Source: Chryseobacterium vrystaatense
GTDB lineage: Bacteria > Bacteroidota > Bacteroidia > Flavobacteriales > Weeksellaceae
Assembly (NCBI RefSeq): GCF_000737765.1
Contig: NZ_JPRI01000010.1
Coordinates: 186,001 to 250,000, forward strand
DNA length: 64,000 bases
Direction: 5' to 3'
Below the pieces are notes generated by a model. The model saw only the letters and a list, made by a program, of their open reading frames with translations. It was not told the origin of the DNA and did not search any database. Positions 1 to 8,855 of the stretch are shown here, piece by piece. Made by a program: the position numbers and the translations under genes. Numbering within the stretch: the stretch's first letter is position 1; every line of letters starts with the position of its first letter.

Positions 1-24
1 AAAAATAAAAATACAATTGTTTTC

Positions 25-94
25 ATGGCTATTAGTTTTATACAAAGTTTGGAATTCCAGGAATACAAGTAAATAACCCTTTTGGGTGATTTTG
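25..94. repeat. Direct repeat, copy 1 (partner at 351-419)
   Basis: About 70 bp that align almost end to end with 351-419. Shared stretches are ATGGyTATTAGTT, TACAAAGTTTrGAATT, CAAGTAAA/AAAGTAAA and CCCTTTTG, and both end in ATTTTG. The partner lies immediately upstream of a regulator gene, so this copy may be the leftover upstream region of a lost paralogue. That interpretation is inference. Confidence 0.55.
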
Positions 95-135
95 AACATC
101 AGAATAAAAAAATAAGACGTATCTAAAAAGGAAAA

Positions 136-157
136 AGCCTCCCAGCAACGAGAGGCT
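136..157 (-). terminator. Terminator-like hairpin on the minus strand
   Basis: AGCCTC and GAGGCT arms with a 10-nt loop. Read on the minus strand, the stem is followed by a run of T residues. No minus-strand gene lies directly upstream, so it may end a small RNA or be a relic. Confidence 0.4.
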
Positions 158-457
158 ATTAGTTTATCATTTTCAAACAACTAAAAAAGAAAAGAGTAAA
201 CTGTTTTTATAACATTCATTATTAGCGTATGGTAAAACCGTTCTTATAACGGTCCATCAATAGTCTGACGATCAATATTTTCTGATTAAAAATAGATTAC
301 AGAAAAAATTTAATTATTAAACAAAACGGGACAGAATAAATTGAGCTGCCATGGTTATTAGTTATTACAAAGTTTAGAATTTTATCAAAGTAAAAAAATC
401 CCCCTTTTGTGGTATTTTGTAAGTATTTTAGTTATTTTAGCGTAAAACTATTTATTC

Positions 458-1231
458 ATGGAGAATTCAGAAAAAAAACATCCTCTCATTGAAGTCTGGA
501 ATACTTATCCAGGCATCAGAAGAGACAGAGAGATCCTGAATAGACCTCCTGTCGAACGCATCATCGGTGAGATGTTTGCGATCGGTGAGTTTTATTATTA
601 TGCCCTTAATCTTACCAACAGTACACTTTCACACCACCATGAAAACATCTTAAAACTTCACGGACTTGAATCCTACCCTGAAAACTTAAAGGATGTTCTT
701 GATCTTACTCATCCCGATGATATGGAATTTGTGATGAAAGCAGAACAGACCCTGATCGACAAAATGACAGAAATAGGTCTGGAACATCAGCTATATATTA
801 AATGCAGCTACTGCTTCAGAATGAAAACAGCAGAAGGAAACTATGAACTTTTCCATCATCAGTCCATGATTACTATGGAAGATGAGACCGGCATCCCTGT
901 ACAGGCTATAAATATCCATACCAATATCCATCATATCACCAAAGAAAATTCTTTTACCGTTCTGATTTCCGGGATAGGTCCGAGAAATGATTTTCAACAG
1001 GTGAAACTGGAATGCTTTTCGAAACCTGAACAGTTTTCAGAACATTTAACGAAAAGGGAAATGGAAATCCTTGCCTTTATTACCAAAGGCTATTCCGGCC
1101 CCGAAATAGCCCAGTCCCTAAGTCTTTCTGAACATACTGTGCGTACACACAGAAAAAATATTTTGCGGAAAACGGATTCCAGAAACTGCAAGGAACTTGT
1201 AAAAAAGGCTTTTGAAAGAGGGCTTGTCTGA
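458..1231 (+). CDS. PAS-like sensor / LuxR-type HTH transcriptional regulator
   Basis: A 257-aa cytoplasmic DNA-binding regulator. The C-terminal 60 residues (about 195-257) are a clear LuxR/FixJ helix-turn-helix: LTKREMEILAFITKGYSG, then a recognition-helix region containing LSLSEHTVRTHRKNI. The N-terminal 180 residues look like a single PAS-type fold (HPDD motif, alternating strands and helices) and hold no receiver-domain aspartate, so this is probably a ligand- or contact-sensing one-component regulator rather than a response regulator. Similar stand-alone proteins occur in many copies in Chryseobacterium. It starts at the ATG shortly after a repeated upstream block. The MpaB-family gene follows on the same strand and may be a target. 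The input signal is not evident. Confidence 0.85.
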   Translation: MENSEKKHPLIEVWNTYPGIRRDREILNRPPVERIIGEMFAIGEFYYYALNLTNSTLSHHHENILKLHGLESYPENLKDVLDLTHPDDMEFVMKAEQTLIDKMTEIGLEHQLYIKCSYCFRMKTAEGNYELFHHQSMITMEDETGIPVQAINIHTNIHHITKENSFTVLISGIGPRNDFQQVKLECFSKPEQFSEHLTKREMEILAFITKGYSGPEIAQSLSLSEHTVRTHRKNILRKTDSRNCKELVKKAFERGLV

Positions 1232-1320
1232 TATCTGCCATTTTCATATAAAGGATTTATTGAAAGGCTGATAAATCTCACCAGGGAATTTCGGTGCAAA
1301 ACTTGTATTTTTATAGTGCA

Positions 1321-2517
1321 ATGGAAAAAATGACCGTACATCCCCGTTTTAAAAACTCCACCCACTTCAAAGATTTTTGGGAGAAGGGAAATGGAAAACA
1401 GCTTATTGATTTTTCCGGAGCCGAGGTGAGTTTTAAGGAGTTTGATAAATTTGCCTCTCACTTTTATCATGTAGATGACATTGGAGATGAAGTCGTAAAA
1501 GAGGTCTATTTTACTCAAAAATATCAGGAAGCCTCCCGGGAGATTGAAGATTATATACGAAACGGTGTTTCCGAATCAGCCGATGTTCCGGAAAGTGTCA
1601 AGAAACTGTTCTCTCAGACCCAGCATATTCCAGATTGGCTTGATTACAGTCTATTGAAAAGTGGCGCCGAACTCTGCATGCGGAGTAATCTGGACTCGCT
1701 GATATCACTTAGGGATTACTGCCTGATGGGCGGCTATGATTATGCTTATCTCAACAAACCTCTTACGGCTACTGAGGCTTTGAAAAAAGGTGCTGTAAAA
1801 CGCCTTTCCGAAACCCTGGATTTCTGGGTGAATGCTACCCGTTATGATGCACTTCATCTCCATGCAAAGGGATATGAATTTGCCATAAAGACCCGCCTGA
1901 TTCATTCTTATGCCAGGCTTTCGATAAAGAAGCATTACAAGCAATGGGATACTGAAAACTGGGGCGAACCGATCAATTCCTGGGATATGATGGCTACCTA
2001 TATTGGTTTCAGTCTTGTTTTTCTTCATAGTCTGCAAAAATTAGGAAACACTTTTTCTATAGAAGAAGAGAAAGGTATTTTCCATCTCTGGAAATATGTG
2101 GGATACTTATTGGGAATTCCGGAAGAACTTCTTCCCGATACCAAAAAGCAGGCAACAGAATATTTTTATCTCTGGACTTCTGTACAGCCCCCTTCAGATA
2201 AAGATTCTATCCTGTTGGCTCACTCTTTACTGAACGAATCTCTGGAAAATCCAATTCTAAAATTCAAGTTTCAAAGGAAAAGCCTGAGGTATCTGCATAT
2301 TTGCTGTACATGGTTCCTGTTGGATGATGAAGTCTGCAAAAGGTTACAGATTCCTGAGGTTCCAAATAGAAATTTATTTCCTAAAACAAAAATCCTGATC
2401 AACAAGATCTATGATACGGTAGTAAGCAGAGATGCCAGAATAAAAAAGGGAGACAAAGACCAGATGAAAGTACTGGAAGATTATCTGAAAATTACAAAAA
2501 ATTCAAATTTTCATTAG
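1321..2517 (+). CDS. MpaB-family oxygenase (DUF2236, latex-clearing-protein-like)
   Basis: A soluble, mostly helical protein of about 398 aa resembling the MpaB/rubber-oxygenase (Lcp) family, whose members bind b-type heme. The central segment KTRLIHSYARLSIKKHY matches the conserved basic-plus-histidine helix around the heme pocket in that family, and the downstream INSWDMMATYIGFS block fits the same fold. There is no signal peptide, so it should be cytoplasmic. The chosen start is the ATG at 1321; a GTG 27 bp earlier (1294) is in frame but adds residues unlike the family's usual beginning. It lies 89 bp after the LuxR-type regulator on the same strand. The substrate cannot be inferred; rubber cleavage is not implied. 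Confidence 0.75.
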   Translation: MEKMTVHPRFKNSTHFKDFWEKGNGKQLIDFSGAEVSFKEFDKFASHFYHVDDIGDEVVKEVYFTQKYQEASREIEDYIRNGVSESADVPESVKKLFSQTQHIPDWLDYSLLKSGAELCMRSNLDSLISLRDYCLMGGYDYAYLNKPLTATEALKKGAVKRLSETLDFWVNATRYDALHLHAKGYEFAIKTRLIHSYARLSIKKHYKQWDTENWGEPINSWDMMATYIGFSLVFLHSLQKLGNTFSIEEEKGIFHLWKYVGYLLGIPEELLPDTKKQATEYFYLWTSVQPPSDKDSILLAHSLLNESLENPILKFKFQRKSLRYLHICCTWFLLDDEVCKRLQIPEVPNRNLFPKTKILINKIYDTVVSRDARIKKGDKDQMKVLEDYLKITKNSNFH

Positions 2518-2693
2518 AAAATCAACAGGCAGAGCAGCTATCAAAGACGAAAAATATTTTTTTTATGTTTTGAATCATAAAAGTCCACATTCCGTTCGTA
2601 ATGAATGACATCAGCCTCAAAACATTATAATTATTTAACTCTAAAAACAGTTTTTCAAATTAAATAATATTAGTTTTTGATGGTAAAATTCCG

Positions 2694-2701
2694 TATTTTT
2701 G
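2694..2701 (+). promoter_or_regulatory. Probable -7 box of recA (TATTTTTG)
   Basis: Matches the Bacteroidota -7 consensus TAnnTTTG and ends 20 bp before the recA ATG. The nearest TTG upstream is only 14 bp away, which is shorter than the usual spacer, so the -33 element is unclear. Confidence 0.4.
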
Positions 2702-2721
2702 AACAATTATTTTAACAACAG

Positions 2722-3729
2722 ATGAGCAACATAGACGATAAGAAAAAAGCACTTGCATTAGTGCTTGACAAGCTAGATAAAACATACGGAAAAGGAACTG
2801 TAATGACATTAGGTGACAGTACTATCGATACTACCATTGAAGTTATTCCTTCCGGATCTTTAGGATTAGACATCGCTCTTGGAGTAGGTGGATATCCAAG
2901 AGGAAGAATCATTGAGATCTACGGACCTGAATCTTCCGGTAAAACAACGTTAACTCTTCACGCCATTGCAGAAGCTCAAAAAGCAGGAGGAATTGCAGCA
3001 TTTATTGATGCAGAGCACGCTTTTGACAGAGGCTATGCAGGAAAACTGGGAATCGATCTTGAAAACCTGATCATTTCTCAGCCGGACAATGGTGAGCAGG
3101 CTCTGGAAATTGCTGATAACCTGATCCGTTCAGGGGCAATTGATATCGTTGTCATTGACTCTGTTGCGGCATTAACTCCAAAAGCAGAAATTGAAGGTGA
3201 AATGGGAGACTCCAAAATGGGTCTTCACGCAAGACTGATGTCTCAGGCACTAAGAAAACTGACGGCTACAATTTCAAGAACAAAATGTACTGTAATTTTC
3301 ATCAACCAGTTGAGAGAAAAGATCGGTGTAATGTTCGGAAACCCGGAAACAACTACAGGAGGTAACGCATTGAAATTCTATGCTTCTGTAAGAGTAGATA
3401 TCAGAAAAGCAAGTGCACCTATTAAAAATGGAGATGAAGCAGTAGGAAGCCGTGTGAAAGTGAAAATTGTGAAAAACAAAGTAGCTCCGCCTTTCAAACA
3501 GGCTGAATTCGACATTATGTACGGTGAAGGAGTTTCTAAGACAGGAGAAATCCTTGATCAGGCTGTAGAACAGGGAATTGTAAAGAAAAGTGGTTCTTGG
3601 TTCAGTTATGAAGAAACCAAATTAGGACAAGGTCGTGACGCTGTAAAAGATGTGTTAAAAGACAACCCTGAGCTAGCTGAGGAATTGGAAAACAAAATCA
3701 AAGAAGAATTGAAAAATAAGGTTAAATAA
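2722..3729 (+). CDS. recA: Recombinase RecA
   Basis: A full-length RecA of 335 aa: the ATP-dependent strand-exchange protein of homologous recombination, and co-protease in the SOS response where LexA exists. Visible landmarks are the Walker A motif GPESSGKT (residues 68-75), the Walker B-type strand IDIVVIDSVAALTP, the INQLREKIGVMFGNPETTTGG loop-2 segment, and an acidic/basic C-terminal tail ending EELKNKVK. It is a single-gene unit with its own strong terminator (3753-3774). No LexA-type operator is recognisable upstream. Confidence 0.98.
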   Translation: MSNIDDKKKALALVLDKLDKTYGKGTVMTLGDSTIDTTIEVIPSGSLGLDIALGVGGYPRGRIIEIYGPESSGKTTLTLHAIAEAQKAGGIAAFIDAEHAFDRGYAGKLGIDLENLIISQPDNGEQALEIADNLIRSGAIDIVVIDSVAALTPKAEIEGEMGDSKMGLHARLMSQALRKLTATISRTKCTVIFINQLREKIGVMFGNPETTTGGNALKFYASVRVDIRKASAPIKNGDEAVGSRVKVKIVKNKVAPPFKQAEFDIMYGEGVSKTGEILDQAVEQGIVKKSGSWFSYEETKLGQGRDAVKDVLKDNPELAEELENKIKEELKNKVK

Positions 3730-3752
3730 TTTTTTTTCAATCTATATAAATT

Positions 3753-3774
3753 AAGACAGCTTTCGGGCTGTCTT
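3753..3774 (+). terminator. Intrinsic terminator of recA
   Basis: An 8-bp stem (AAGACAGC / GCTGTCTT) with a TTTCGG loop, followed by a run of T. Confidence 0.9.
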
Positions 3775-3790
3775 TTTTTTATAATTTAGG

Positions 3791-3852
3791 TTTCGGCTAC
3801 AGCCAATGAATGTATTTATATTTTATAAACGGGCTAAAGCCGCTTCTATTGA
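3791..3852. repeat. 62-bp dispersed paired-palindrome repeat, copy A
   Basis: This block aligns over its full 62 bp with 59371-59432. Each copy opens with a GGCynnAGCC palindrome, continues with an AT-rich middle, and closes with AAACGGGCTAAAGC and CGCTTCTATTGA. Copy A lies between the recA terminator and htpG. It has no coding capacity. The layout suggests a short interspersed element that could fold into two small hairpins. Confidence 0.7.
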
Positions 3853-3959
3853 ATTTTAATAGATTCCTTTTAACTTGAAGTGATGTTCTGTCATTCTGTC
3901 ACATTCTTCTTCATGGTATTTTTTTTGAGCATTAATAAGAAATTAAAAAATCTAAAAAT

Positions 3960-5855
3960 ATGATGACTAAAGGAAATATTAATGTATCTGTGGAAAACAT
4001 TTTCCCACTTATTAAAAAATTTCTTTACAGTGACCACGAAATATTCTTGAGAGAACTGATCTCCAATGCAACAGATGCTATTTTGAAATTAAAGCATTTG
4101 ACAAGTATCGGGGAAGCTAAAGTGGAATACGGAAACCCGAAAATTGAGGTTAAAATCGATAAGGAGCAAAAAACTTTACGCATCATCGACCAGGGAATTG
4201 GGATGACTGCTGAAGAGGTTGAGAAATACATCAATCAGGTTGCTTTTTCCGGAGCTGAAGAATTCCTTGAGAAATATAAAGATTCCGCAAAAGACTCTGG
4301 AATCATCGGTCATTTCGGCCTTGGTTTCTATTCTGCATTTATGGTGGCAGAAAAAGTAGAAATTATTACAAAATCATATAAAGAAGGTGCAGCAGTACGA
4401 TGGATCTGTGATGGAAGTCCTGAATTCACTCTTGAAGAAACCACTGACAAAACAGATAGAGGAACAGAAATCGTTCTTCATATTGCAGAAGATTCTACCG
4501 AGTTTCTTGAAGAATCTAAGATTCGTGAGCTTCTCTCAAAGTATAATAAATTCATGCCTGTTCCAATCAAATTCGGAACAAAAACCCATACCCTTCCATT
4601 GCCGGAAGATGCAGCTGAAGATGCGGTTGCTGAAACTGAGGAGGTAGACAATATCATCAATAATCCAACACCAGCATGGACCATTGCACCAAGCGAACTG
4701 ACCAGTGAAGATTATATGAAGTTCTACCACGAACTGTATCCAATGCAGTTTGAAGAGCCTTTATTTAATATTCACCTGAATGTTGACTATCCTTTCAATC
4801 TTACAGGAGTTTTATTCTTCCCGAAACTGAGCAATAATTTGAATATTGACAAAGATAAAATTCAGCTGTATCAGAACCAGGTATTTGTAACGGATGAGGT
4901 GAAAGGTATTGTTCCTGACTTCCTGATGCTTCTGAGAGGGGTAATTGATTCTCCGGATATTCCGTTGAACGTTTCCCGTTCTTATCTTCAGGCAGATGGT
5001 GCAGTGAAGAAGATTTCATCTTACATTACCAAGAAAGTAGCTGATAAAATGTCTTCGTTGATTAATGAGAACCGTGAAGATTACGAACAGAAATGGAATG
5101 ACATTAAAATAGTAATCGAATACGGAATTATCACGGAAGAGAAATTCGCAGAAAAAGCAGATAAATTTACCTTATATCCTACCACAGACGGAAAATATTT
5201 CCTGTGGAATGAATTGATTGAAAAAATACAGCCTGCACATACAGACAAAGACGGTAATACCGTAGTCCTTTATGCAACCAATGCAGACGAACAGCACAGC
5301 TACATTCAGGCTGCAAATGATAAGGGTTATGATGTACTGTTACTGGATTCACCTGTTATTTCTCACGTGATCCAGAAACTGGAAACTTCAAAAGAGAAGA
5401 TCTCATTTGCAAGAGTAGATGCAGACCATATCAATAATCTGATCAAGAAAGACGAACCTGTTATTTCCAAATTAAATGAAACTGAAAAGGAATCATTAAA
5501 AAAGAACGTGGAAGAAGCCGTACAGGATGCTAAATTCACAGTACAGCTTGAAGATCTTGACAGCAATGATGCTCCGTTTACCATCACTCAGCCGGAATTT
5601 ATGAGAAGAATGAAAGAGATGCAGGCAACAGGCGGAGGCGGAATGTTCGGTATGGGAGGCTTCCCGGAAATGTACAATCTGGTAGTGAACTCAAACAGTG
5701 AACTTTCCAGCCAGATCTTAAAGACTGAAAATCCTCAGGAGAAAGAAACGCTGATCAGGTACGCTCTGGATCTCGCGAAACTATCGCAGAATCTACTGAA
5801 AGGAAAAGACCTTACAGATTTTATCCAGAGAAGCTACAAGCAGCTCGAAAAATAA
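3960..5855 (+). CDS. htpG: Molecular chaperone HtpG (Hsp90)
   Basis: A bacterial Hsp90 of 631 aa, an ATP-dependent cytosolic chaperone acting as a homodimer. The GHKL ATPase signatures are all present near the N-terminus: SDHEIFLRELISNATDA (motif I region), DQGIGMT, and GHFGLGFYSAFM (the lid/G-box). The middle domain contains DIPLNVSRSYLQ, with the conserved arginine, and the dimerization domain completes the usual length. A methionine at 3963 is an equally possible start. It is monocistronic, bounded by a 62-bp repeat upstream and a terminator downstream. I see no CIRCE-type operator. Confidence 0.97.
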   Translation: MMTKGNINVSVENIFPLIKKFLYSDHEIFLRELISNATDAILKLKHLTSIGEAKVEYGNPKIEVKIDKEQKTLRIIDQGIGMTAEEVEKYINQVAFSGAEEFLEKYKDSAKDSGIIGHFGLGFYSAFMVAEKVEIITKSYKEGAAVRWICDGSPEFTLEETTDKTDRGTEIVLHIAEDSTEFLEESKIRELLSKYNKFMPVPIKFGTKTHTLPLPEDAAEDAVAETEEVDNIINNPTPAWTIAPSELTSEDYMKFYHELYPMQFEEPLFNIHLNVDYPFNLTGVLFFPKLSNNLNIDKDKIQLYQNQVFVTDEVKGIVPDFLMLLRGVIDSPDIPLNVSRSYLQADGAVKKISSYITKKVADKMSSLINENREDYEQKWNDIKIVIEYGIITEEKFAEKADKFTLYPTTDGKYFLWNELIEKIQPAHTDKDGNTVVLYATNADEQHSYIQAANDKGYDVLLLDSPVISHVIQKLETSKEKISFARVDADHINNLIKKDEPVISKLNETEKESLKKNVEEAVQDAKFTVQLEDLDSNDAPFTITQPEFMRRMKEMQATGGGGMFGMGGFPEMYNLVVNSNSELSSQILKTENPQEKETLIRYALDLAKLSQNLLKGKDLTDFIQRSYKQLEK

Positions 5856-5877
5856 TATCAGAAGAATATCAGCAGAA

Positions 5878-5900
5878 ACGGCATAGTTTATCTATGCCGT
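5878..5900 (+). terminator. Intrinsic terminator of htpG
   Basis: A 9-bp stem ACGGCATAG / CTATGCCGT with a 5-nt loop, followed by T residues. Confidence 0.88.
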
Positions 5901-5944
5901 TTTTGTTATTAGGAATATCATTACATTTGTTCAAAACGTAATCC

Positions 5945-7024
5945 ATGTTCGAAATATCCTCTGAAATACTTCCCTTTCTCTTGCTGTTCAGTCTAGGAAT
6001 TGCGTTGTTTCATACGCTTATTTTGTCTGGAATCTTCAATGTAAATCTAAAACCAGGCTGGATTATGTTTATCGTAGATCCCGCTATTTTAGGAGTCGCT
6101 TTTTTATTCTTTCAAAAAGAATCAGGAATTATTTTCATTGTCTTGTTTCTTTCCGTTTTCGTCATGGCGATTATAGGGTTTATAAAAAACGGTATAGAAT
6201 CTACGATTGATTCTTTTAAAGAACAGCAAAAAAATAAAATCCCGGTCTGGAAAATTATTGGTGGCGGACTTTTGGCCCTGCTGGGATACCTTGCTTTTTT
6301 CTATTTAGGACTCTATTCTTTCTTCATTATTTTTTTTCTGATCATTGTAAGTTCTATTCTCCCCAATAATACCAACTGCTTTTACTTCTACCAGAGAATT
6401 CTGCCTACTTCAACGATACAAAGTGTAGCGATGGGTCTTGCAGAAATTTCAGGAAAGGCAAAAGCTATTCATTCAGTCGTTTCTCCGGATACAGATACCT
6501 CTTGTGTAGGATATATTTATACTGTTGATGAAATCCACACGTCAAGAGATGATGATGGCAGAACCTCAACATCCTACCGTGAAATCTCCAGAAAAATGGA
6601 ACTTAAAAACTTCTATATTGAAGATGAAACCGGAAAAATAGAAATCATTCCCGACCAACTTCAATGGATTAACTTTTTACCAACAAATTCGCGGGAAGAT
6701 GGCAGAAAACGTTATCAGGAATTTATTCTCGATGAAAAAACTGACTTCCTCTTAATCGGACAGGCATTTTATGAAGGTTCCCATTCTATTCTCCGTTTTG
6801 ATGAGGGTAAAAAAGTGTTTGGAATTGCCCCTTTAGATATTGTCAATTTTTTCAACAAATGGCGGCCCTTAAAGCTGAGAGCACTGACCACATTAGCATG
6901 CATTGCTGTCTGTTCTGCCTTTATTCTTTTCACGCCCATTACAATGAATGGGACTAAAATCATTATTGAAAAAAGAAACTGGAAAGAAATATTACATTCT
7001 AACCCTTTTGAAGGCTTTTTTTAG
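5945..7024 (+). CDS. Polytopic membrane protein with a GIDE/MUL1-like domain
   Basis: A 359-aa membrane protein. Hydrophobic segments lie at about residues 8-30, 38-58, 62-82 and 103-135 (two), with a final one near 298-318. Between them is a soluble region (about 150-290) that resembles the GIDE domain of MUL1-type E3 ligases: AEISGKAKAI, then SPDTDTSCVGYIYTV, then a lysine/asparagine strand ending FYIEDETGKIEIIPD. No RING domain is present. It starts a tight four-gene set (gaps of 21, 2 and 9 bp) with LemA next, a pairing seen in many bacteria. The domain match is by eye and the molecular function is unknown; envelope stress or membrane proteolysis are guesses from LemA context only. Confidence 0.65.
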   Translation: MFEISSEILPFLLLFSLGIALFHTLILSGIFNVNLKPGWIMFIVDPAILGVAFLFFQKESGIIFIVLFLSVFVMAIIGFIKNGIESTIDSFKEQQKNKIPVWKIIGGGLLALLGYLAFFYLGLYSFFIIFFLIIVSSILPNNTNCFYFYQRILPTSTIQSVAMGLAEISGKAKAIHSVVSPDTDTSCVGYIYTVDEIHTSRDDDGRTSTSYREISRKMELKNFYIEDETGKIEIIPDQLQWINFLPTNSREDGRKRYQEFILDEKTDFLLIGQAFYEGSHSILRFDEGKKVFGIAPLDIVNFFNKWRPLKLRALTTLACIAVCSAFILFTPITMNGTKIIIEKRNWKEILHSNPFEGFF

Positions 7025-7045
7025 CCATTAATCTAAAACTGAAAC

Positions 7046-7597
7046 ATGATACCGCTTTTACTCATAACGATAGTCACAGTCGGTCTTATTACCTTCTTAA
7101 TCAATACCTACAACAGACTGGTGATGCTTAAGAATAATTCTCAAAAAGCTTTTTCCAATATTGATGTGGTGCTGAAACAGCGTGCAGACGAAGTCCCTAA
7201 TCTGGTAAGGACGGTAAAGGCCACAGCACTGAACGAAAATACAATTTTGAAAGAACTTGTAATGCTCCGCTCTCAGTATTTCAGTACCCATGAAAGCAAA
7301 GAAAAAATGAAAATTGCGAGTCATATGGACGGAAAACTAAAATCTTTTATGATTACCGTAGAAAGTTATCCCGAAATAAAATCCAGCCAGTCATTTCTTG
7401 AACTGCAAAAAAGATTAAGTGAGCTGGAAGATATCATTGCTGACCGAAGAGAGTATTTCAACGATTCTATTAATCTTTACAATACCGGAATTGAAGTGTT
7501 CCCTGATTTTATTTTTGCCAAAATGATGAATTACCAAAAAATGGAAATGCTTCAATTCTCTGAAAGCGAAAAACAGTATAACAACATCACTTTTTAA
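7046..7597 (+). CDS. LemA family protein
   Basis: A 183-aa LemA-family protein: one N-terminal transmembrane helix (about residues 2-18) and a long four-helix soluble domain. The family signature is well preserved in YNRLVMLKNNSQKAFSNIDV, LKQRADEVPNLVRTVK and the C-terminal RREYFNDSINLYN and FPDFIFA. LemA proteins are membrane-anchored and of uncertain function; they are often encoded next to GIDE- or TPM-domain membrane proteins, as here. It is the second gene of the four-gene membrane cluster. Confidence 0.9.
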   Translation: MIPLLLITIVTVGLITFLINTYNRLVMLKNNSQKAFSNIDVVLKQRADEVPNLVRTVKATALNENTILKELVMLRSQYFSTHESKEKMKIASHMDGKLKSFMITVESYPEIKSSQSFLELQKRLSELEDIIADRREYFNDSINLYNTGIEVFPDFIFAKMMNYQKMEMLQFSESEKQYNNITF

Positions 7598-7599
7598 TT

Positions 7600-7956
7600 A
7601 TGGAAATAGATTTAGGCTCACTTGGCAGTTTTATCAGTTCTGAAAAATTTTTCGGAAGTCTGGCTATTGGTTTTCCCATTCTTACACTGGGATTGTGTAT
7701 ACTGTACAGTGTTTTCAGTAAGATATTATTTGTCAAAAAAATCCTCAAATTTATTATTCTCACTTTCGGACTGTCGGTTATTGTGTTGATCCCTTTTATT
7801 TTTTTCTCCGCTTTTACAGGCTTTGAAAAACTGAAGCTGACCTTGATTTATATATGTATTCTTTTTTGTGTAACGATTTTCACGTTATTCAATACAGAGG
7901 AGACCGTGAATTTTATAAAAGACGCCTCTAAATTAAAAAACAAACACAACCGTTAA
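7600..7956 (+). CDS. Small membrane protein, function unknown
   Basis: A 118-aa protein with three predicted transmembrane segments (about residues 17-40, 48-72 and 80-98) and a short basic cytoplasmic tail ending KNKHNR. I recognise no family. It begins 2 bp after lemA and ends 9 bp before the DUF3592-like gene, so it is almost certainly cotranscribed and may form a membrane complex with its neighbours. That last point is inference. Confidence 0.7.
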   Translation: MEIDLGSLGSFISSEKFFGSLAIGFPILTLGLCILYSVFSKILFVKKILKFIILTFGLSVIVLIPFIFFSAFTGFEKLKLTLIYICILFCVTIFTLFNTEETVNFIKDASKLKNKHNR

Positions 7957-7965
7957 AACAAAACT

Positions 7966-8751
7966 ATGGGACAATTCATTTTATGGGCATCCTTACTATT
8001 TACAGCATTCACTCTGTTTATGAATTACAGAAGAAAGAAATCCAAGCGTCATGATACATTAATTTCTCCCACTTCGTTTATTTACCCTGCACTGGTCGTT
8101 TTTGTGGTTTCATGTTTCTTTTTCGGTCTGGTGGCTTTGATTGCTCACCCTGTCACCGCTTTTTTTTCAGCCCCAAAATATGAGGCTAAGGTTGTGGATT
8201 ATGATTTCACAGACTCCAGCAGTAATGATACAAAAACCGCTGTAGTAGAATTCAGAAATGATAATAACCAAACGATAAAAAAACCTTTAAACTATGGAAG
8301 CAGCGATCCTGTAGAAATTGGAAAAACAATAACCATTGGTTATGAAAATGGAGATCAAAGGGTAACCAACTTAAGTTTTGAAACGCAGCTACTTCCTATA
8401 TTTATTGTTTCTCTATTCCTCTTTTTACTCGGTCTGGCTATGGCTTGGTTCTTATTATATTCCTTAGGGCTGGACTATTCTATTATTTTACGGATAGGAA
8501 TGGGGTTTGTTCTGTACCTGGTTTTTCCTGCAGCTATGTTATTCTTTATCGGTGCCATGTCCTGGGTGATCTGGGAATATTTTCAGGGGAGAAGAAATGA
8601 TATGCCGATTTGGGCATTGGGAATTTGCAGTCTTTTTGTAACTCTTCTGATTCCTGCTTTCTTCGGATATCTAAAAGTTATTTTTACTAAAGAAAAACCA
8701 GTTAAAAGCTCACGTAGGTTTTCGAACTTCAAAAAACGAATGTCAAAATAA
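7966..8751 (+). CDS. DUF3592-like membrane protein
   Basis: A 261-aa membrane protein with hydrophobic segments at about residues 2-18, 42-68, 142-168, 175-205 and 212-235. After the second segment comes a soluble beta-rich insert (about 70-135: KYEAKVVDYDF, AVVEFRNDNNQ, IGKTITIGYENGD) that matches the DUF3592 pattern of an extracytoplasmic beta domain between helices. It ends in a basic tail. It is the last gene of the GIDE-LemA cluster. Its function is unknown. Confidence 0.65.
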   Translation: MGQFILWASLLFTAFTLFMNYRRKKSKRHDTLISPTSFIYPALVVFVVSCFFFGLVALIAHPVTAFFSAPKYEAKVVDYDFTDSSSNDTKTAVVEFRNDNNQTIKKPLNYGSSDPVEIGKTITIGYENGDQRVTNLSFETQLLPIFIVSLFLFLLGLAMAWFLLYSLGLDYSIILRIGMGFVLYLVFPAAMLFFIGAMSWVIWEYFQGRRNDMPIWALGICSLFVTLLIPAFFGYLKVIFTKEKPVKSSRRFSNFKKRMSK

Positions 8752-8855
8752 TTGATACAGCGTGATTGGAAGCATACCATCTCATTATGTATTTTTTGAA
8801 TTTTTGTGCCATAAATCCTTGTACACATTATCCTTTTTTTCCATTTTTGTATAAA

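Larger units (their letters stand above)
1..457. other. Intergenic region with a degenerate direct repeat
   Basis: No gene of useful length is visible in either strand. It holds two related blocks of about 70 bp (25-94 and 351-419), both beginning ATGGyTATTAGTT and sharing ACAAAGTTT and CCCTTTTG cores. Between them lie a terminator-like hairpin (136-157) and a short inverted repeat (ACCGTT/AACGGT, 237-253). The second block sits 39 bp before the LuxR-type gene and probably carries its promoter region. The first block has no gene behind it. Confidence 0.6.

Noticed and set aside
1294..1320. GTG start at 1294 for the MpaB-family gene
   Set aside because: The extra nine residues do not look like part of the family's N-terminus; the ATG at 1321 is preferred, though not proven.
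5633..5672. Glycine/methionine-rich GGGGMFGMGGF stretch in HtpG as a possible expansion or repeat
   Set aside because: Gly/Met-rich linkers at this position are known in Bacteroidota HtpG and the surrounding domain is normal.
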